A DNA stretch of 13,929 bases from NCBI GenBank assembly GCA_031973235.1, contig DALYDM010000016.1, positions 1 through 13,929 on the forward strand, written 5' to 3'. This document shows positions 5,331 through 12,640 of the stretch, in pieces. The position numbers were made by a program, and so were the translations under genes. Numbering within the stretch: position 1 is the stretch's first letter; every line of letters starts with the position of its first letter. The notes beneath the pieces are model-generated. The model saw only the letters and a list, made by a program, of their open reading frames with translations, was not told the DNA's origin and ran no database searches. This DNA is from JAGOQQ01 sp031973235. Its GTDB lineage: Bacteria > Patescibacteriota > Minisyncoccia > Phycocordibacterales > UBA9973.

Positions 5331-7622
5331 ATGTTTAAAAATACTTTTCTCAAAAAAATAACAGCTTCTGTACTTTTGTGTGGAATTTTGACTTTTTCAT
5401 TTTCACCATTATTACTCCAACCAAAACACTCTCACGCCGCAGTACTGGACGGAAGTAAATTTTTACCGGGAGTGGCAAAAACTGTTGCATCAGCAGCACT
5501 TGCGTGCCTTGCACAAGTTGGAGCTGTGTGGCTTGTTGGAAAAGGTGTTTCTCAAGGAGAACGAATTGAATCAGTACCGACAGCATCAGGTTCAGGAAAT
5601 TCACAATATGCATCAAGTTCAGGAAAAGAATTTTGCCTGGATGCGGTTGCTACAAATCTCGCCAAGGCAACACTCCAAAAATTTACACAATCTACCATTA
5701 CCTGGATAAACAGCGGGTTCAACGGAGACCCACTCTATGTGCGTGATCCAGCATCATTTTTCAACAACATTGCGGACTCACAACTCGGATCAATCAGTTT
5801 ATCAATCGAATCATCTGGAGCACCGTTTGCAAGAAGTCTTGCGCAGTCGCTGATACTTTCAAACTTAAATGATTTCAGGTCAGCAATGAAATACAATATT
5901 GACGCGTATTTGGGGAAGGATACGGTAACACAATATAGTGCTGACTTCGCTGTTGGAGGATGGGATGCGTGGCTTCTACAGACACAGTTCCCTCAAAACA
6001 ACCCAATAGGTGCATCAATTAATGTTGCAAATGAAGTAAACAAGCAACTTGCAGGAACTCAGAAATCTGTTGCTCAAATTGCTCAAGATGAAATTGATCA
6101 AGGAGCAGGATTTCTAGGTCTTAAAGAATGTGTCGACCCTACAGACTACTCTCCAGGAGATGGCTTTACTCCACCGGAATACCAAGATCCATTTAGCGGT
6201 CTCACGCCGGAAGAATATGCAGCACTTACTCCGCAAGAACGAGCGCAAATAGAAAACGATGCCTCAAATGCATATATAGAGTACGTTGCGGAACAACGAT
6301 CAGATTACGAAAAAAGCCATACATGTAAACGATGGGAAACACGCACACCAGGCAAGGCGATCGCGGACCAGCTCAACATTTCTCTTGGTTCATCAACAAG
6401 GCAAGCAGAGTTGGCCGATGAGCTCAATGAATCAATCGCAGCAATATTTGACTCCCTTGTAAGCCATTTCCTCACTGAGGGACTAAACTCACTCTCTGAG
6501 CCTTCAAGTGATTATTCAGGAAACGGATTTGGAAACTATGGTTCCAACTCATCAGGAGGTGGTATGTACGGAAGCGGATCATGGGCGACGCAAACAAACC
6601 CAACAAGTATTTATAGTATATGGAAAGACATTGACCAACTTCTTGCATGGCAGAATAATTATCTTACAGTACTAGATCAAGAAAAGAGTATCTATACAGG
6701 ACAATTAATTCCAAAACTCTACGAGCTTGATTATTGCGTACCAGGACCACGACCAGACTGGGAAGAATCAGCTCGAAAAACAGTCACGTCAGTAATCCCA
6801 AGCCTTACCGACTACTACAACACCTCTCCGTTCTTTGCACTTGTACTTCAAATATCAGTCATGGATAGTACAAATGTAGGCAACCTTGATAGTGGACGAG
6901 GTGGTCAAATTGTTCAAAGTATACTCGAACAATACAAAACTATCCTCGACAAAAGATGGTTTTCTCAACAAGCATTGTTTGGATTACCAACAATAAACAC
7001 AATTAATGTATCTGAGTACAAAAAGATTTCACAATATAACGACCAAGTGGAATCGATAAACACAGAAATTCTTGAAACACGCTCGGTTATTTCTCGACTT
7101 CAATACATCAAGCAGCAAATTCAAGGTATTCCAAATCCACTCACCGGTGGAGTACTCACCTCAGCACAACAAGACACAGTGGATCAACAACAACGCATAT
7201 TAGACCAAGTCTCAATGCAGGCAGCCACTCAGGAGACAATATCAGCCACACAAAATAAAATACTTGTATTACAAAACGAACTAGGTTACATTGGCGACTC
7301 TACTAAAGGACTTATCAAGCAATGTATTGATGAAGTTGCAGCTACAACAGACCCTAACAAAAAGATTAGACTCTCTTACCCAACTGACAAGGTACCTTTG
7401 GCTACACAGCTTCTGTACTCACCAGGACCGTCGCAAATTGTTACAGAGTCGGGCACAGGAGAACAGCGTGAACCTACATTCCTAAAACCTTACATTAGTT
7501 ATGGATCCGGACCAAACTGTTCAATTCCATCGGGGCAAGACTATATTCACATTACAAACTTTGTGAACCTTATGGATTGTGATACAACTTCAAAGTTTGA
7601 AGAGTGGATAAAAATATATTAA
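5331..7622 (+). CDS. Large secreted protein of a Patescibacteria-type secretion locus, function unknown
   Basis: 763 residues. An N-terminal signal sequence has a hydrophobic core at residues 10-29 and a likely cleavage at SHA36|A37. A second weakly hydrophobic stretch lies at about 49-73. Recognisable blocks: FCLDAVATNLAKATLQKFTQ, then TITWINSGFNGDPLYV, then GGWDAWLLQTQFPQNNPIG, then a Ser/Gly/Tyr-rich linker at about 392-425, then YCVPGPRPDW (468-477), and then a predicted helical or coiled-coil stretch at about 560-670. Cysteines cluster in the exported domains (for example FC, EC, TC, YC and two near the C-terminus), consistent with disulfides. From memory, WIN-GF-G-P and YCxPGPxPDW blocks mark a conserved hypothetical family in Parcubacteria next to VirB6/VirB4-like genes; I know no assigned function. 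It is followed by a strong terminator. A pilus-side or surface-exposed subunit is the likeliest role. Confidence 0.85.
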   Translation: MFKNTFLKKITASVLLCGILTFSFSPLLLQPKHSHAAVLDGSKFLPGVAKTVASAALACLAQVGAVWLVGKGVSQGERIESVPTASGSGNSQYASSSGKEFCLDAVATNLAKATLQKFTQSTITWINSGFNGDPLYVRDPASFFNNIADSQLGSISLSIESSGAPFARSLAQSLILSNLNDFRSAMKYNIDAYLGKDTVTQYSADFAVGGWDAWLLQTQFPQNNPIGASINVANEVNKQLAGTQKSVAQIAQDEIDQGAGFLGLKECVDPTDYSPGDGFTPPEYQDPFSGLTPEEYAALTPQERAQIENDASNAYIEYVAEQRSDYEKSHTCKRWETRTPGKAIADQLNISLGSSTRQAELADELNESIAAIFDSLVSHFLTEGLNSLSEPSSDYSGNGFGNYGSNSSGGGMYGSGSWATQTNPTSIYSIWKDIDQLLAWQNNYLTVLDQEKSIYTGQLIPKLYELDYCVPGPRPDWEESARKTVTSVIPSLTDYYNTSPFFALVLQISVMDSTNVGNLDSGRGGQIVQSILEQYKTILDKRWFSQQALFGLPTINTINVSEYKKISQYNDQVESINTEILETRSVISRLQYIKQQIQGIPNPLTGGVLTSAQQDTVDQQQRILDQVSMQAATQETISATQNKILVLQNELGYIGDSTKGLIKQCIDEVAATTDPNKKIRLSYPTDKVPLATQLLYSPGPSQIVTESGTGEQREPTFLKPYISYGSGPNCSIPSGQDYIHITNFVNLMDCDTTSKFEEWIKIY

Positions 7623-7648
7623 AAACACCTCCGAAAGGAGGTGTTTTT
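7621..7648. terminator. Intrinsic terminator with GAAA tetraloop
   Basis: A perfect 12-bp stem (A5 then CACCTCC, paired with GGAGGTG then T5) closed by a GAAA tetraloop at 7633-7636, which is unusually stable. The left arm begins within the stop codon of the 763-residue protein. It ends the first half of the envelope locus. Confidence 0.93.
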
Positions 7649-7682
7649 GCACACACAAAAAACAAAAATTATTCTTTCATAA

Positions 7683-7691
7683 TGCTATAAT
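7683..7691 (+). promoter_or_regulatory. Consensus extended -10 promoter element before the VirB6-like gene
   Basis: TGC plus TATAAT (hexamer 7686-7691) is a perfect extended -10. No good -35 is visible. Predicted transcription near 7698 gives a leader of about 15 bases to the GTG at 7713 or 27 bases to the ATG at 7725. It restarts transcription 35 bases after the preceding terminator. Confidence 0.65.
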
Positions 7692-7724
7692 ACAAAGCAT
7701 AGTTGGACACGTGTGCCTTCATTC

Positions 7725-10664
7725 ATGAATAAATATTTCTTACTAAATAAATGGATGAAAAAAATCCCTCAAACAGTAGCAGGGAGGGTGTTTGGTTTTG
7801 TGTTTTTTGGGTTTATTGTGTTTAGTGGAGTTCTTGGATATTCAACTGAAGCACTAGCACAACTACAAACACCGGCATTACAAATTTCTGGTAACAATCC
7901 AACACTCGACAACACAACAGGCAAATACACTTGGACTCTAAATGTAAATGGCCAAAATATCCCAACAGGGTCAACTATTAATGTAATTATCGAGGAAAAC
8001 AGCATTGGTTTTTCAAACGGAACAGTAACACTTCCATCTCTGCCTCAAATCCAAACTGTAAGTTACACAGTTCAAAACCTTAACCCTGGATCTTCGTACA
8101 GTGCTTTCGCAGAATACAACTCAAACGTATCCAATACAACATCCACAACAACACCCACAACACAACAAACAGGCAATACTCAAAACCAAACAACACCACC
8201 TGCACCTTCTTCAGATGGCGGAATGCCTAAATGCTGGCTCGGGCTCACTGAAGGAATAAGTGTTGCTGGTTGCGGAGCACAAATTGTGTATTATCTTATC
8301 TTCGTTCCTACATCATTTCTTCTTGCACTTTCGGGACAATTTATGGACTTTTTGCTTGCATACTCACTTGATAGCAGTTCATACAGCATGGGAAATTTTG
8401 TGGGACAAGGATGGAAGCTTGTTCGAGACCTTACAAATATTCTTTTTATCTTTATTCTTGTTTCAATTGGCATTGGCACAATTATCGGGAATGCAAAATT
8501 AGGGGATAAAAAACTTATTGGCTGGGTGATCATTGTCGCACTACTGATCAATTTCAGTCTTTTCTTCACAAAGGTAATGATTGATGCAGGAAATATTCTT
8601 GGAACAGTTTTTTATTCTGCAATGGGTGTCAAAGCGTCTGACACAGCAAGTGCAATCACCAACAATGATCTCTTTGCCTCATCAAACAAAAAGGCAATCT
8701 CCGTAGCGATTGTAAGCAAATTCAACCCTCAAACAATTTTCAACGAAACAAATTCTCTTAGCATCAACACTCCAAATCCAGCAGGAGTACCCGAACCAAC
8801 AAACACAGGAACACCACCAGGATGGTTCACTATGATCTCCTTAATACTTTCAGTGATTAACATTGTCACTGCATATGCATTTTTTGTGGTTGGACTACTT
8901 TTTGTTGGACGTGTTGTAGGACTTTGGCTAGCAATGATTCTTTCACCACTTGCGTTTATGTCACTTGCAGTACCTTCGTACATGAACTTTTTATTCTCTG
9001 AATACAAGTTTGATAAGTGGGCTGAGAAGGTGGCGAAGCTTTCGTTTTCTGCACCCGTATTTCTATTCTTCCTTTATGTAATACTGTCATTTCTTAATCA
9101 AGGATTCTTACAGCAAGTAATAAGCGTGTCATCAAGCATGACTACCATCGAAAAATTTATCAGCATTCTTGTTCCATTTATCATTATTACGATGCTTATT
9201 CTCAAGGCAAAAGATGTAACAGTAAAAATGTCTGATGAAATTGGAAAGAAGTTTGCATCATGGGGAGAAAATCTTGGAGCGCTTGCAGTGGGCGGTGCGC
9301 TTGCAGTGGGCACAGGAGGAGCAGCTCTTGCAATGAGAGGAACCCTTGGCCGGGGTGCAGCAGCTTTATCTCGAAGTCAAACACTCCAGACAGCAAAAGG
9401 CAAGAATGGTGTAACGGGAATGATGGCAAGACTTGCGCTACGTGGTACAGACAAACTTTCTAAGGCATCATTTGATGCACGCAATACTGCTGCAGCAGAT
9501 GCTCTCAAAAAAACTCCACTTGGACTTGATCTCAAGAAGAATGTAATCGGAAATGCATTCTTGGGTACAGATGATAAGAATCGAGGACTTCTTGGAAGTA
9601 CAAGTAGTGGATATACAGGGATGTTGTCTAGAAAGCAAGAGGATATAGAGAAAGAAGCCCGAGAAAGGTTGATGGATGGAGACACAGCAGCAAATCAAGA
9701 CAAGAGATCTAAAAAATTCAAAGAAGAGCAAGAAGCAGAAGAATCAAAACACAGACAATACCAAGAATTTATTCTTGGTCAAAATCAAAATGAATATAAT
9801 CAGGCAAAACAATTTGCAATTCAGCAAAAAACACTTATTGATCCGAATTTTAATCCTGCAGACTTAGATGAAAATGAAGTGAAGCAAGAATTCCTAAGAA
9901 CCAAAGGTGTTCAAACAATTGATGAATTTAATGAAAACTTTAAAAAATCATACGAGAGTGGTGTCGCAAAAGAGTTGGAGCTTATCAAGGATGCAAACGG
10001 GGTCATTTTGGGCACTCAATTTAACAATAAAAATGTAGGGTCTGGTTCTGTGCAGTCATCAGGTGAAATAAACAAACAACGACTCGATAGTTTCACTGAG
10101 GATGTCAAAAAAGGTAACACTGGCCTCACAGGAGCGATCAAGTCATCTTTGCAATCAAGCGCAATCCCTGGGACAAGTACACTCGCAAGAGGAATTGATC
10201 TTGCAACAACAAGTAATTCCGATAAAGTTGCAAGAGAAAAAGCGACTGGTTCAATTGGTAAAAAGTATGATGTTTCAAAACTTCAATCAGAACTTGGTGA
10301 AATAAGCGAAGACATTACTCGTCTTGAAAATATCTTGAAAAATGAAGTCAAAATACTAGAATCAGACACACCAGAACAAAAGAGACAGAAGCAAATTAAA
10401 TATAGAATTGAAAAACAAACAGAGCTTGCAAAGGCAAAAGCAGAAGAAACAGCAGCTAGATCCGCGTATCAAAACAATCCGACCGATCAAACACTTCTGA
10501 CTGCATATTTAAATGCAATGGTAAAGAAAGAAGAGGCTCAAGACAGCCTAAATGATACCAAAAATCTCTCAGAGAATATCGAAAGAAAGAAGGAGAGGAG
10601 AGACAAGATTGGGGAAACAATAAAAGGAAAATTAAACCCTGACAAGAAAGATGATAAAAAATAA
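7725..10664 (+). CDS. VirB6/TrbL-like polytopic membrane protein with extracellular beta-domain and long charged tail
   Basis: Likely inner-membrane channel component of a type IV secretion-like machine. Numbered from the alternative GTG at 7713 (983 residues; 979 from the ATG at 7725), the parts are as follows. A signal sequence runs to about ALA49|Q50. An Ig/FN3-like beta domain at about 52-140 ends with YTVQNLNPGSSYSAFAEY. A Thr/Gln/Asn/Pro linker follows at about 141-168. A KCWLGL...AGCG pair of cysteines (174 and about 186) precedes the first membrane segment. Hydrophobic segments lie at about 187-213, 240-258, 268-290, 371-420 (two) and 447-500 (two). From about 505 to the end is a charged, Lys/Glu/Gln-rich, probably cytoplasmic tail with coiled-coil character, preceded by a Gly/Ala stretch. 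The membrane core resembles TrbL/VirB6. The start is ambiguous: ATG 7725 is preferred because other genes here use ATG; ATG 7755 would also give a good signal peptide. Confidence 0.85.
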   Translation: MNKYFLLNKWMKKIPQTVAGRVFGFVFFGFIVFSGVLGYSTEALAQLQTPALQISGNNPTLDNTTGKYTWTLNVNGQNIPTGSTINVIIEENSIGFSNGTVTLPSLPQIQTVSYTVQNLNPGSSYSAFAEYNSNVSNTTSTTTPTTQQTGNTQNQTTPPAPSSDGGMPKCWLGLTEGISVAGCGAQIVYYLIFVPTSFLLALSGQFMDFLLAYSLDSSSYSMGNFVGQGWKLVRDLTNILFIFILVSIGIGTIIGNAKLGDKKLIGWVIIVALLINFSLFFTKVMIDAGNILGTVFYSAMGVKASDTASAITNNDLFASSNKKAISVAIVSKFNPQTIFNETNSLSINTPNPAGVPEPTNTGTPPGWFTMISLILSVINIVTAYAFFVVGLLFVGRVVGLWLAMILSPLAFMSLAVPSYMNFLFSEYKFDKWAEKVAKLSFSAPVFLFFLYVILSFLNQGFLQQVISVSSSMTTIEKFISILVPFIIITMLILKAKDVTVKMSDEIGKKFASWGENLGALAVGGALAVGTGGAALAMRGTLGRGAAALSRSQTLQTAKGKNGVTGMMARLALRGTDKLSKASFDARNTAAADALKKTPLGLDLKKNVIGNAFLGTDDKNRGLLGSTSSGYTGMLSRKQEDIEKEARERLMDGDTAANQDKRSKKFKEEQEAEESKHRQYQEFILGQNQNEYNQAKQFAIQQKTLIDPNFNPADLDENEVKQEFLRTKGVQTIDEFNENFKKSYESGVAKELELIKDANGVILGTQFNNKNVGSGSVQSSGEINKQRLDSFTEDVKKGNTGLTGAIKSSLQSSAIPGTSTLARGIDLATTSNSDKVAREKATGSIGKKYDVSKLQSELGEISEDITRLENILKNEVKILESDTPEQKRQKQIKYRIEKQTELAKAKAEETAARSAYQNNPTDQTLLTAYLNAMVKKEEAQDSLNDTKNLSENIERKKERRDKIGETIKGKLNPDKKDDKK
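9279..9311 (+). repeat. 15-nt exact direct repeat encoding ALAVG twice
   Basis: GCGCTTGCAGTGGGC occurs at 9279-9293 and again at 9297-9311, with a period of 18 bases. It encodes two tandem ALAVG(G/T) units in the Gly/Ala-rich stretch just after the last membrane segment of the VirB6-like protein. Such in-frame six-codon duplications can arise by slippage and vary between strains. Confidence 0.6.
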
Positions 10665-10669
10665 TTGTG

Positions 10670-10675
10670 TACAAT
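10670..10675 (+). promoter_or_regulatory. -10 box upstream of the Pro-rich-tailed protein gene
   Basis: TACAAT, 7 bases before the ATG at 10683 and only 5 bases after the stop of the VirB6-like gene. No clear -35. The distance matches the leaderless geometry of other genes in the window and supports the ATG at 10683 over the upstream in-frame TTG at 10665, which lies before the box. Confidence 0.45.
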
Positions 10676-10682
10676 AAACTAT

Positions 10683-11339
10683 ATGGAAATAACACCAGAT
10701 ACAATTGAAAAAGGATTTGAATCAATGCCACCAGAGCTTCGCAAAGCAACGCGTGAAGTTGATGTTTCAAAAACTCTTCATGAAATCTCTCAGAAATATC
10801 ATCTTCATATGGATATCGAAGGAAGTGTGGTTTCTGAAGCGTGGTATGTAATTCTTGGACTTAGAAAGGCAGAGGACTTCGACAAAGAAATAGGGAAAAC
10901 TGTTCTTTTGCCTCAAGACCAATTTAGTTCAATGATTACCGAAATCAACGAACAAGTATTTGCAAAAATCCGCTCTCGAGTACTTGAAATAAGACAGAGG
11001 CAACAAGAAGAGGAAGAACTTGATGCATACCTTGAATCCACAAAATCTCAAGAAGAAATATTGCACGAATCAGGTGTCGACATAGAAGAAACACCCACCA
11101 AAACTCGCCCAAGTGACTCAGTGGTGCCAAATCCACTTCTTGCCCGAGAAGATATGCTCGCACAAATAGAAACACCTTCACCAGGATCACCCACCACACT
11201 TTCATCACTCAAACTTGATTCTCCTCACGGGCTTCCGCCTACACAAAGAACTCTCTCTGTAGAGAAACCCCCACTTCCTGGAAGCACACCTCCACCTCCA
11301 CCAAGAAGCAATGATCCGTACAAAGAACCAATTTCATAA
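10683..11339 (+). CDS. Cytosolic helical protein with Pro-rich C-terminal tail, unrecognised
   Basis: 218 residues from ATG 10683, with no signal peptide and no membrane segment. Residues 1-125 are helical: PPELRKATREVDVSKTLHEI, then YHLHMDIEGSVVSEAWYVILGL, then KAEDF, then SMITEINEQVFAKIRSRVLEIRQRQ running into an acidic, Glu-rich helix. Residues about 130-218 are disordered, rich in Pro, Ser and Thr, and end with a run of six prolines (PPPPPPR) and PYKEPIS. The block LHxDxEGSVxxEAWYVILGL followed by NEQVFxxIRxRxLEI recalls a conserved hypothetical family in Parcubacteria that sits beside pilus or secretion genes; the function is not known to me. It begins 18 bases after the VirB6-like stop and ends at a terminator shared with the convergent prgI-like gene. 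Soluble adaptor or regulatory partner of the membrane machine is an inference from context. Confidence 0.85.
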   Translation: MEITPDTIEKGFESMPPELRKATREVDVSKTLHEISQKYHLHMDIEGSVVSEAWYVILGLRKAEDFDKEIGKTVLLPQDQFSSMITEINEQVFAKIRSRVLEIRQRQQEEEELDAYLESTKSQEEILHESGVDIEETPTKTRPSDSVVPNPLLAREDMLAQIETPSPGSPTTLSSLKLDSPHGLPPTQRTLSVEKPPLPGSTPPPPPRSNDPYKEPIS

Positions 11340-11343
11340 TAGA

Positions 11344-11373
11344 TAAAACCCGATGATGTATCATCGGGTTTTA
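11344..11373. terminator. Bidirectional terminator between convergent genes
   Basis: A perfect 13-bp stem (TAAAACCCGATGA paired with TCATCGGGTTTTA) with loop TGTA at 11357-11360. It lies 5 bases after the stop of the + strand gene, and its right arm includes the TAA stop (11373-11371) of the minus-strand prgI-like gene. A/T flanks on both sides fit use from both directions. Confidence 0.92.
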
Positions 11374-11781
11374 TTGTCTCTTATTTGTGTCGAGTATATC
11401 CAGGCTCCAGGAAATGTCTTTGAGTTTACTGTCTGAAAGGTGAGGTACGAGACCTTCTGTTGAAGTTGAAACTGCTGATTGCTTCTGTTGACCAGGTTTT
11501 TTTGGAGCCTTTTTCCAAAGATACAACTTATCTTGAAAAAAATACTTTATTGACGCTTCAAGAATAAAAATAAATGGCTTACCGTTTACCTGGTAGAACG
11601 TTAAGGCAATTGAAAGCCCTGCAACAGGAATAATAAACAGAAATGCAACAAAAAGAGGGAGAGCCTTGTAGAGTATAAAACAAATACCCGCACCACCAAT
11701 AAGATAGATAAATTGCTTGAAGGTAAAAGGTCCAAAAATTTTATCTTCAACGTCAATAAATTGTGGAACTCTAAATCGCAT
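11371..11781 (-). CDS. PrgI/VirB3-like type IV secretion membrane protein
   Basis: 136 residues. The N-terminus MRFRVPQFIDVEDKIFGPFT, followed by FKQFIYLIGGAG, is a hallmark of PrgI-family proteins. Two closely spaced membrane segments follow at about 23-39 and 42-61, then YQVNGKPFIFILEASIKYFF and KLYLWKK, and a polar tail of about 45 residues. PrgI (PF12666) is a small T4SS inner-membrane component structurally akin to VirB3 that docks the VirB4 ATPase. An 18-codon longer frame (start 11835) was rejected because family alignment starts at MRFRVPQF and a promoter ends 8 bases before this ATG. Odd point: the gene is inverted relative to every other gene in the window, although prgI and virB4 are normally co-directional neighbours. 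It is convergent with the Pro-rich-tailed gene and divergent from the TraC-like gene. Confidence 0.92.
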   Translation of the reverse strand: MRFRVPQFIDVEDKIFGPFTFKQFIYLIGGAGICFILYKALPLFVAFLFIIPVAGLSIALTFYQVNGKPFIFILEASIKYFFQDKLYLWKKAPKKPGQQKQSAVSTSTEGLVPHLSDSKLKDISWSLDILDTNKRQ

Positions 11782-11789
11782 ATAGTTAC

Positions 11790-11818
11790 AGTATAAAGTG
11801 ATTAGCAATAAGTGCCAA
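11790..11818 (-). promoter_or_regulatory. Near-consensus sigma-70-type promoter of the prgI-like gene
   Basis: Read on the minus strand: TTGGCA (11818-11813), a spacer of exactly 17 bases, then TATACT (11795-11790), and 8 bases to the ATG at 11781. The -35 differs from TTGACA at one position. This is the best complete promoter in the window, and its geometry predicts transcription starting at or next to the AUG. Confidence 0.78.
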
Positions 11819-11904
11819 GGGAAAAGGGTAGGCAATAGATTAAAGAACGTGAAGTGTAGGGTTGATAAAATAAAAAATAGGCTATGTTTAACATTCTTTC
11901 AACT

Positions 11905-11932
11905 TTGAACTTTACTCTTTCGCCTTTATACT
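11905..11932 (+). promoter_or_regulatory. Promoter of the TraC-like gene, divergent from prgI-like promoter
   Basis: TTGAAC (11905-11910), a 16-base spacer, TATACT (11927-11932), then 6 bases to the ATG at 11939. It faces away from the prgI-like promoter across a gap of 157 bases between the two start codons. The stretch between the two promoters (about 11819-11904) is AT-rich; I see no gene and no clear operator palindrome in it. Confidence 0.65.
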
Positions 11933-11938
11933 ATACAT

Positions 11939-12574
11939 ATGCCAGTATCATCCAAAGCAACACAAGACTTTGTTCCAGTAAAAGAAGTACGAAATGGAAT
12001 TATAGTACTCAAAGACGGAGGACTTCGCTCTGTACTTATGGCATCGTCTGTAAATCTTGCACTCAAGTCTGCAGACGAGCAGCATGCAGTACTCTACCAG
12101 TTTCAAGCATTCTTAAATTCTCTTGATTTTTCTGTACAAATACTTGTCCAATCACGCCGTCTTGATATTCGTCCATATCTTCTCACACTAGAAAATAGAA
12201 TGCAGGAACAAACAGAACCACTACTTAAAGTTCAAACTCGAGAATATATTGGCTTTATAAGGTCATTCACAGAGCAAGTAAGCATTATGACTAAAAGTTT
12301 TTATATTGTTGTTCCATATTCTGCCCCAGTATTAGGAGCTGGAGGGGGAGGGCTCAAAAGTTTTTTCCCTGGATCCACTAAAACCACGCAGGCACAAGAC
12401 GAAACACTTGCATTCGAAGAAAGTAGAACACAACTCGAGCAAAGAGTGGGGGTGGTTCAAGAAGGTCTAAGTCGCACAGGGATTAGATCTGTACAACTAG
12501 GAACAGAAGAGGTAGTGGAATTACTTTACAAAACGTTTAACCCAGGAGAAACCACTGCGTCAATAAAATTCTAG
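11939..12574 (+). CDS. TraC-like protein resembling the N-terminal domain of VirB4
   Basis: 211 residues, no signal peptide and no membrane segment. The order FVPVKEVRNGIIVLKDGG, LRSVLMASSVNLALKSADEQ, LYQFQAFLNSLDFSVQILVQSRRLDIRPYL, REYIGFIRSFTEQVSIMTKSFYIVVPY matches, from memory, the TraC-like/VirB4 N-terminal beta-alpha domain seen as a stand-alone protein upstream of virB4 in Patescibacteria. The second half has a Gly-rich loop (LGAGGGGLKSFF, about residues 137-148) and a helical stretch LEQRVGVVQEGLSRTGI leading to EEVVELLYKTFNPGE, a motif that ends the N-domain in VirB4/TraC proteins. It has no Walker A or B motif, so it is not an ATPase itself. It lies 66 bases upstream of virB4 on the same strand and probably assembles with it at the membrane. 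The role in docking or regulating the motor is inferred. Confidence 0.85.
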   Translation: MPVSSKATQDFVPVKEVRNGIIVLKDGGLRSVLMASSVNLALKSADEQHAVLYQFQAFLNSLDFSVQILVQSRRLDIRPYLLTLENRMQEQTEPLLKVQTREYIGFIRSFTEQVSIMTKSFYIVVPYSAPVLGAGGGGLKSFFPGSTKTTQAQDETLAFEESRTQLEQRVGVVQEGLSRTGIRSVQLGTEEVVELLYKTFNPGETTASIKF

Positions 12575-12583
12575 TTTGTAAGG

Positions 12584-12589
12584 TATAAT
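12584..12589 (+). promoter_or_regulatory. Possible consensus -10 box upstream of virB4
   Basis: A perfect TATAAT, 51 bases before the virB4 ATG at 12641 and 9 bases after the TraC-like stop. No -35 hexamer stands out. If used, it would give virB4 a 5' leader of about 45 bases, unlike the leaderless layout elsewhere. The leader region 12590-12640 has no Shine-Dalgarno; an A-rich run directly precedes the ATG. Confidence 0.4.
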
Positions 12590-12640
12590 TATTTTACATA
12601 TTAAAAGTAAGCACGAACACTCTGCACTTGAAATAAAAAA

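Noticed and set aside
9202..9731. Several minus-strand frames opposite the VirB6-like gene (for example 9377-9685)
   Set aside because: Antisense shadows of a well-supported + strand coding region; no start signals or recognisable domains.
10665..10682. TTG start at 10665 giving a 6-residue longer Pro-rich-tailed protein
   Set aside because: The TACAAT box at 10670-10675 lies after this TTG and 7 bases before an in-frame ATG at 10683. All other confidently placed starts use ATG, and the extra residues add no domain.
11782..11835. 18-codon N-terminal extension of the prgI-like protein on the minus strand
   Set aside because: The extension covers the -35/-10 promoter, and the PrgI family pattern begins at MRFRVPQF (start 11781).
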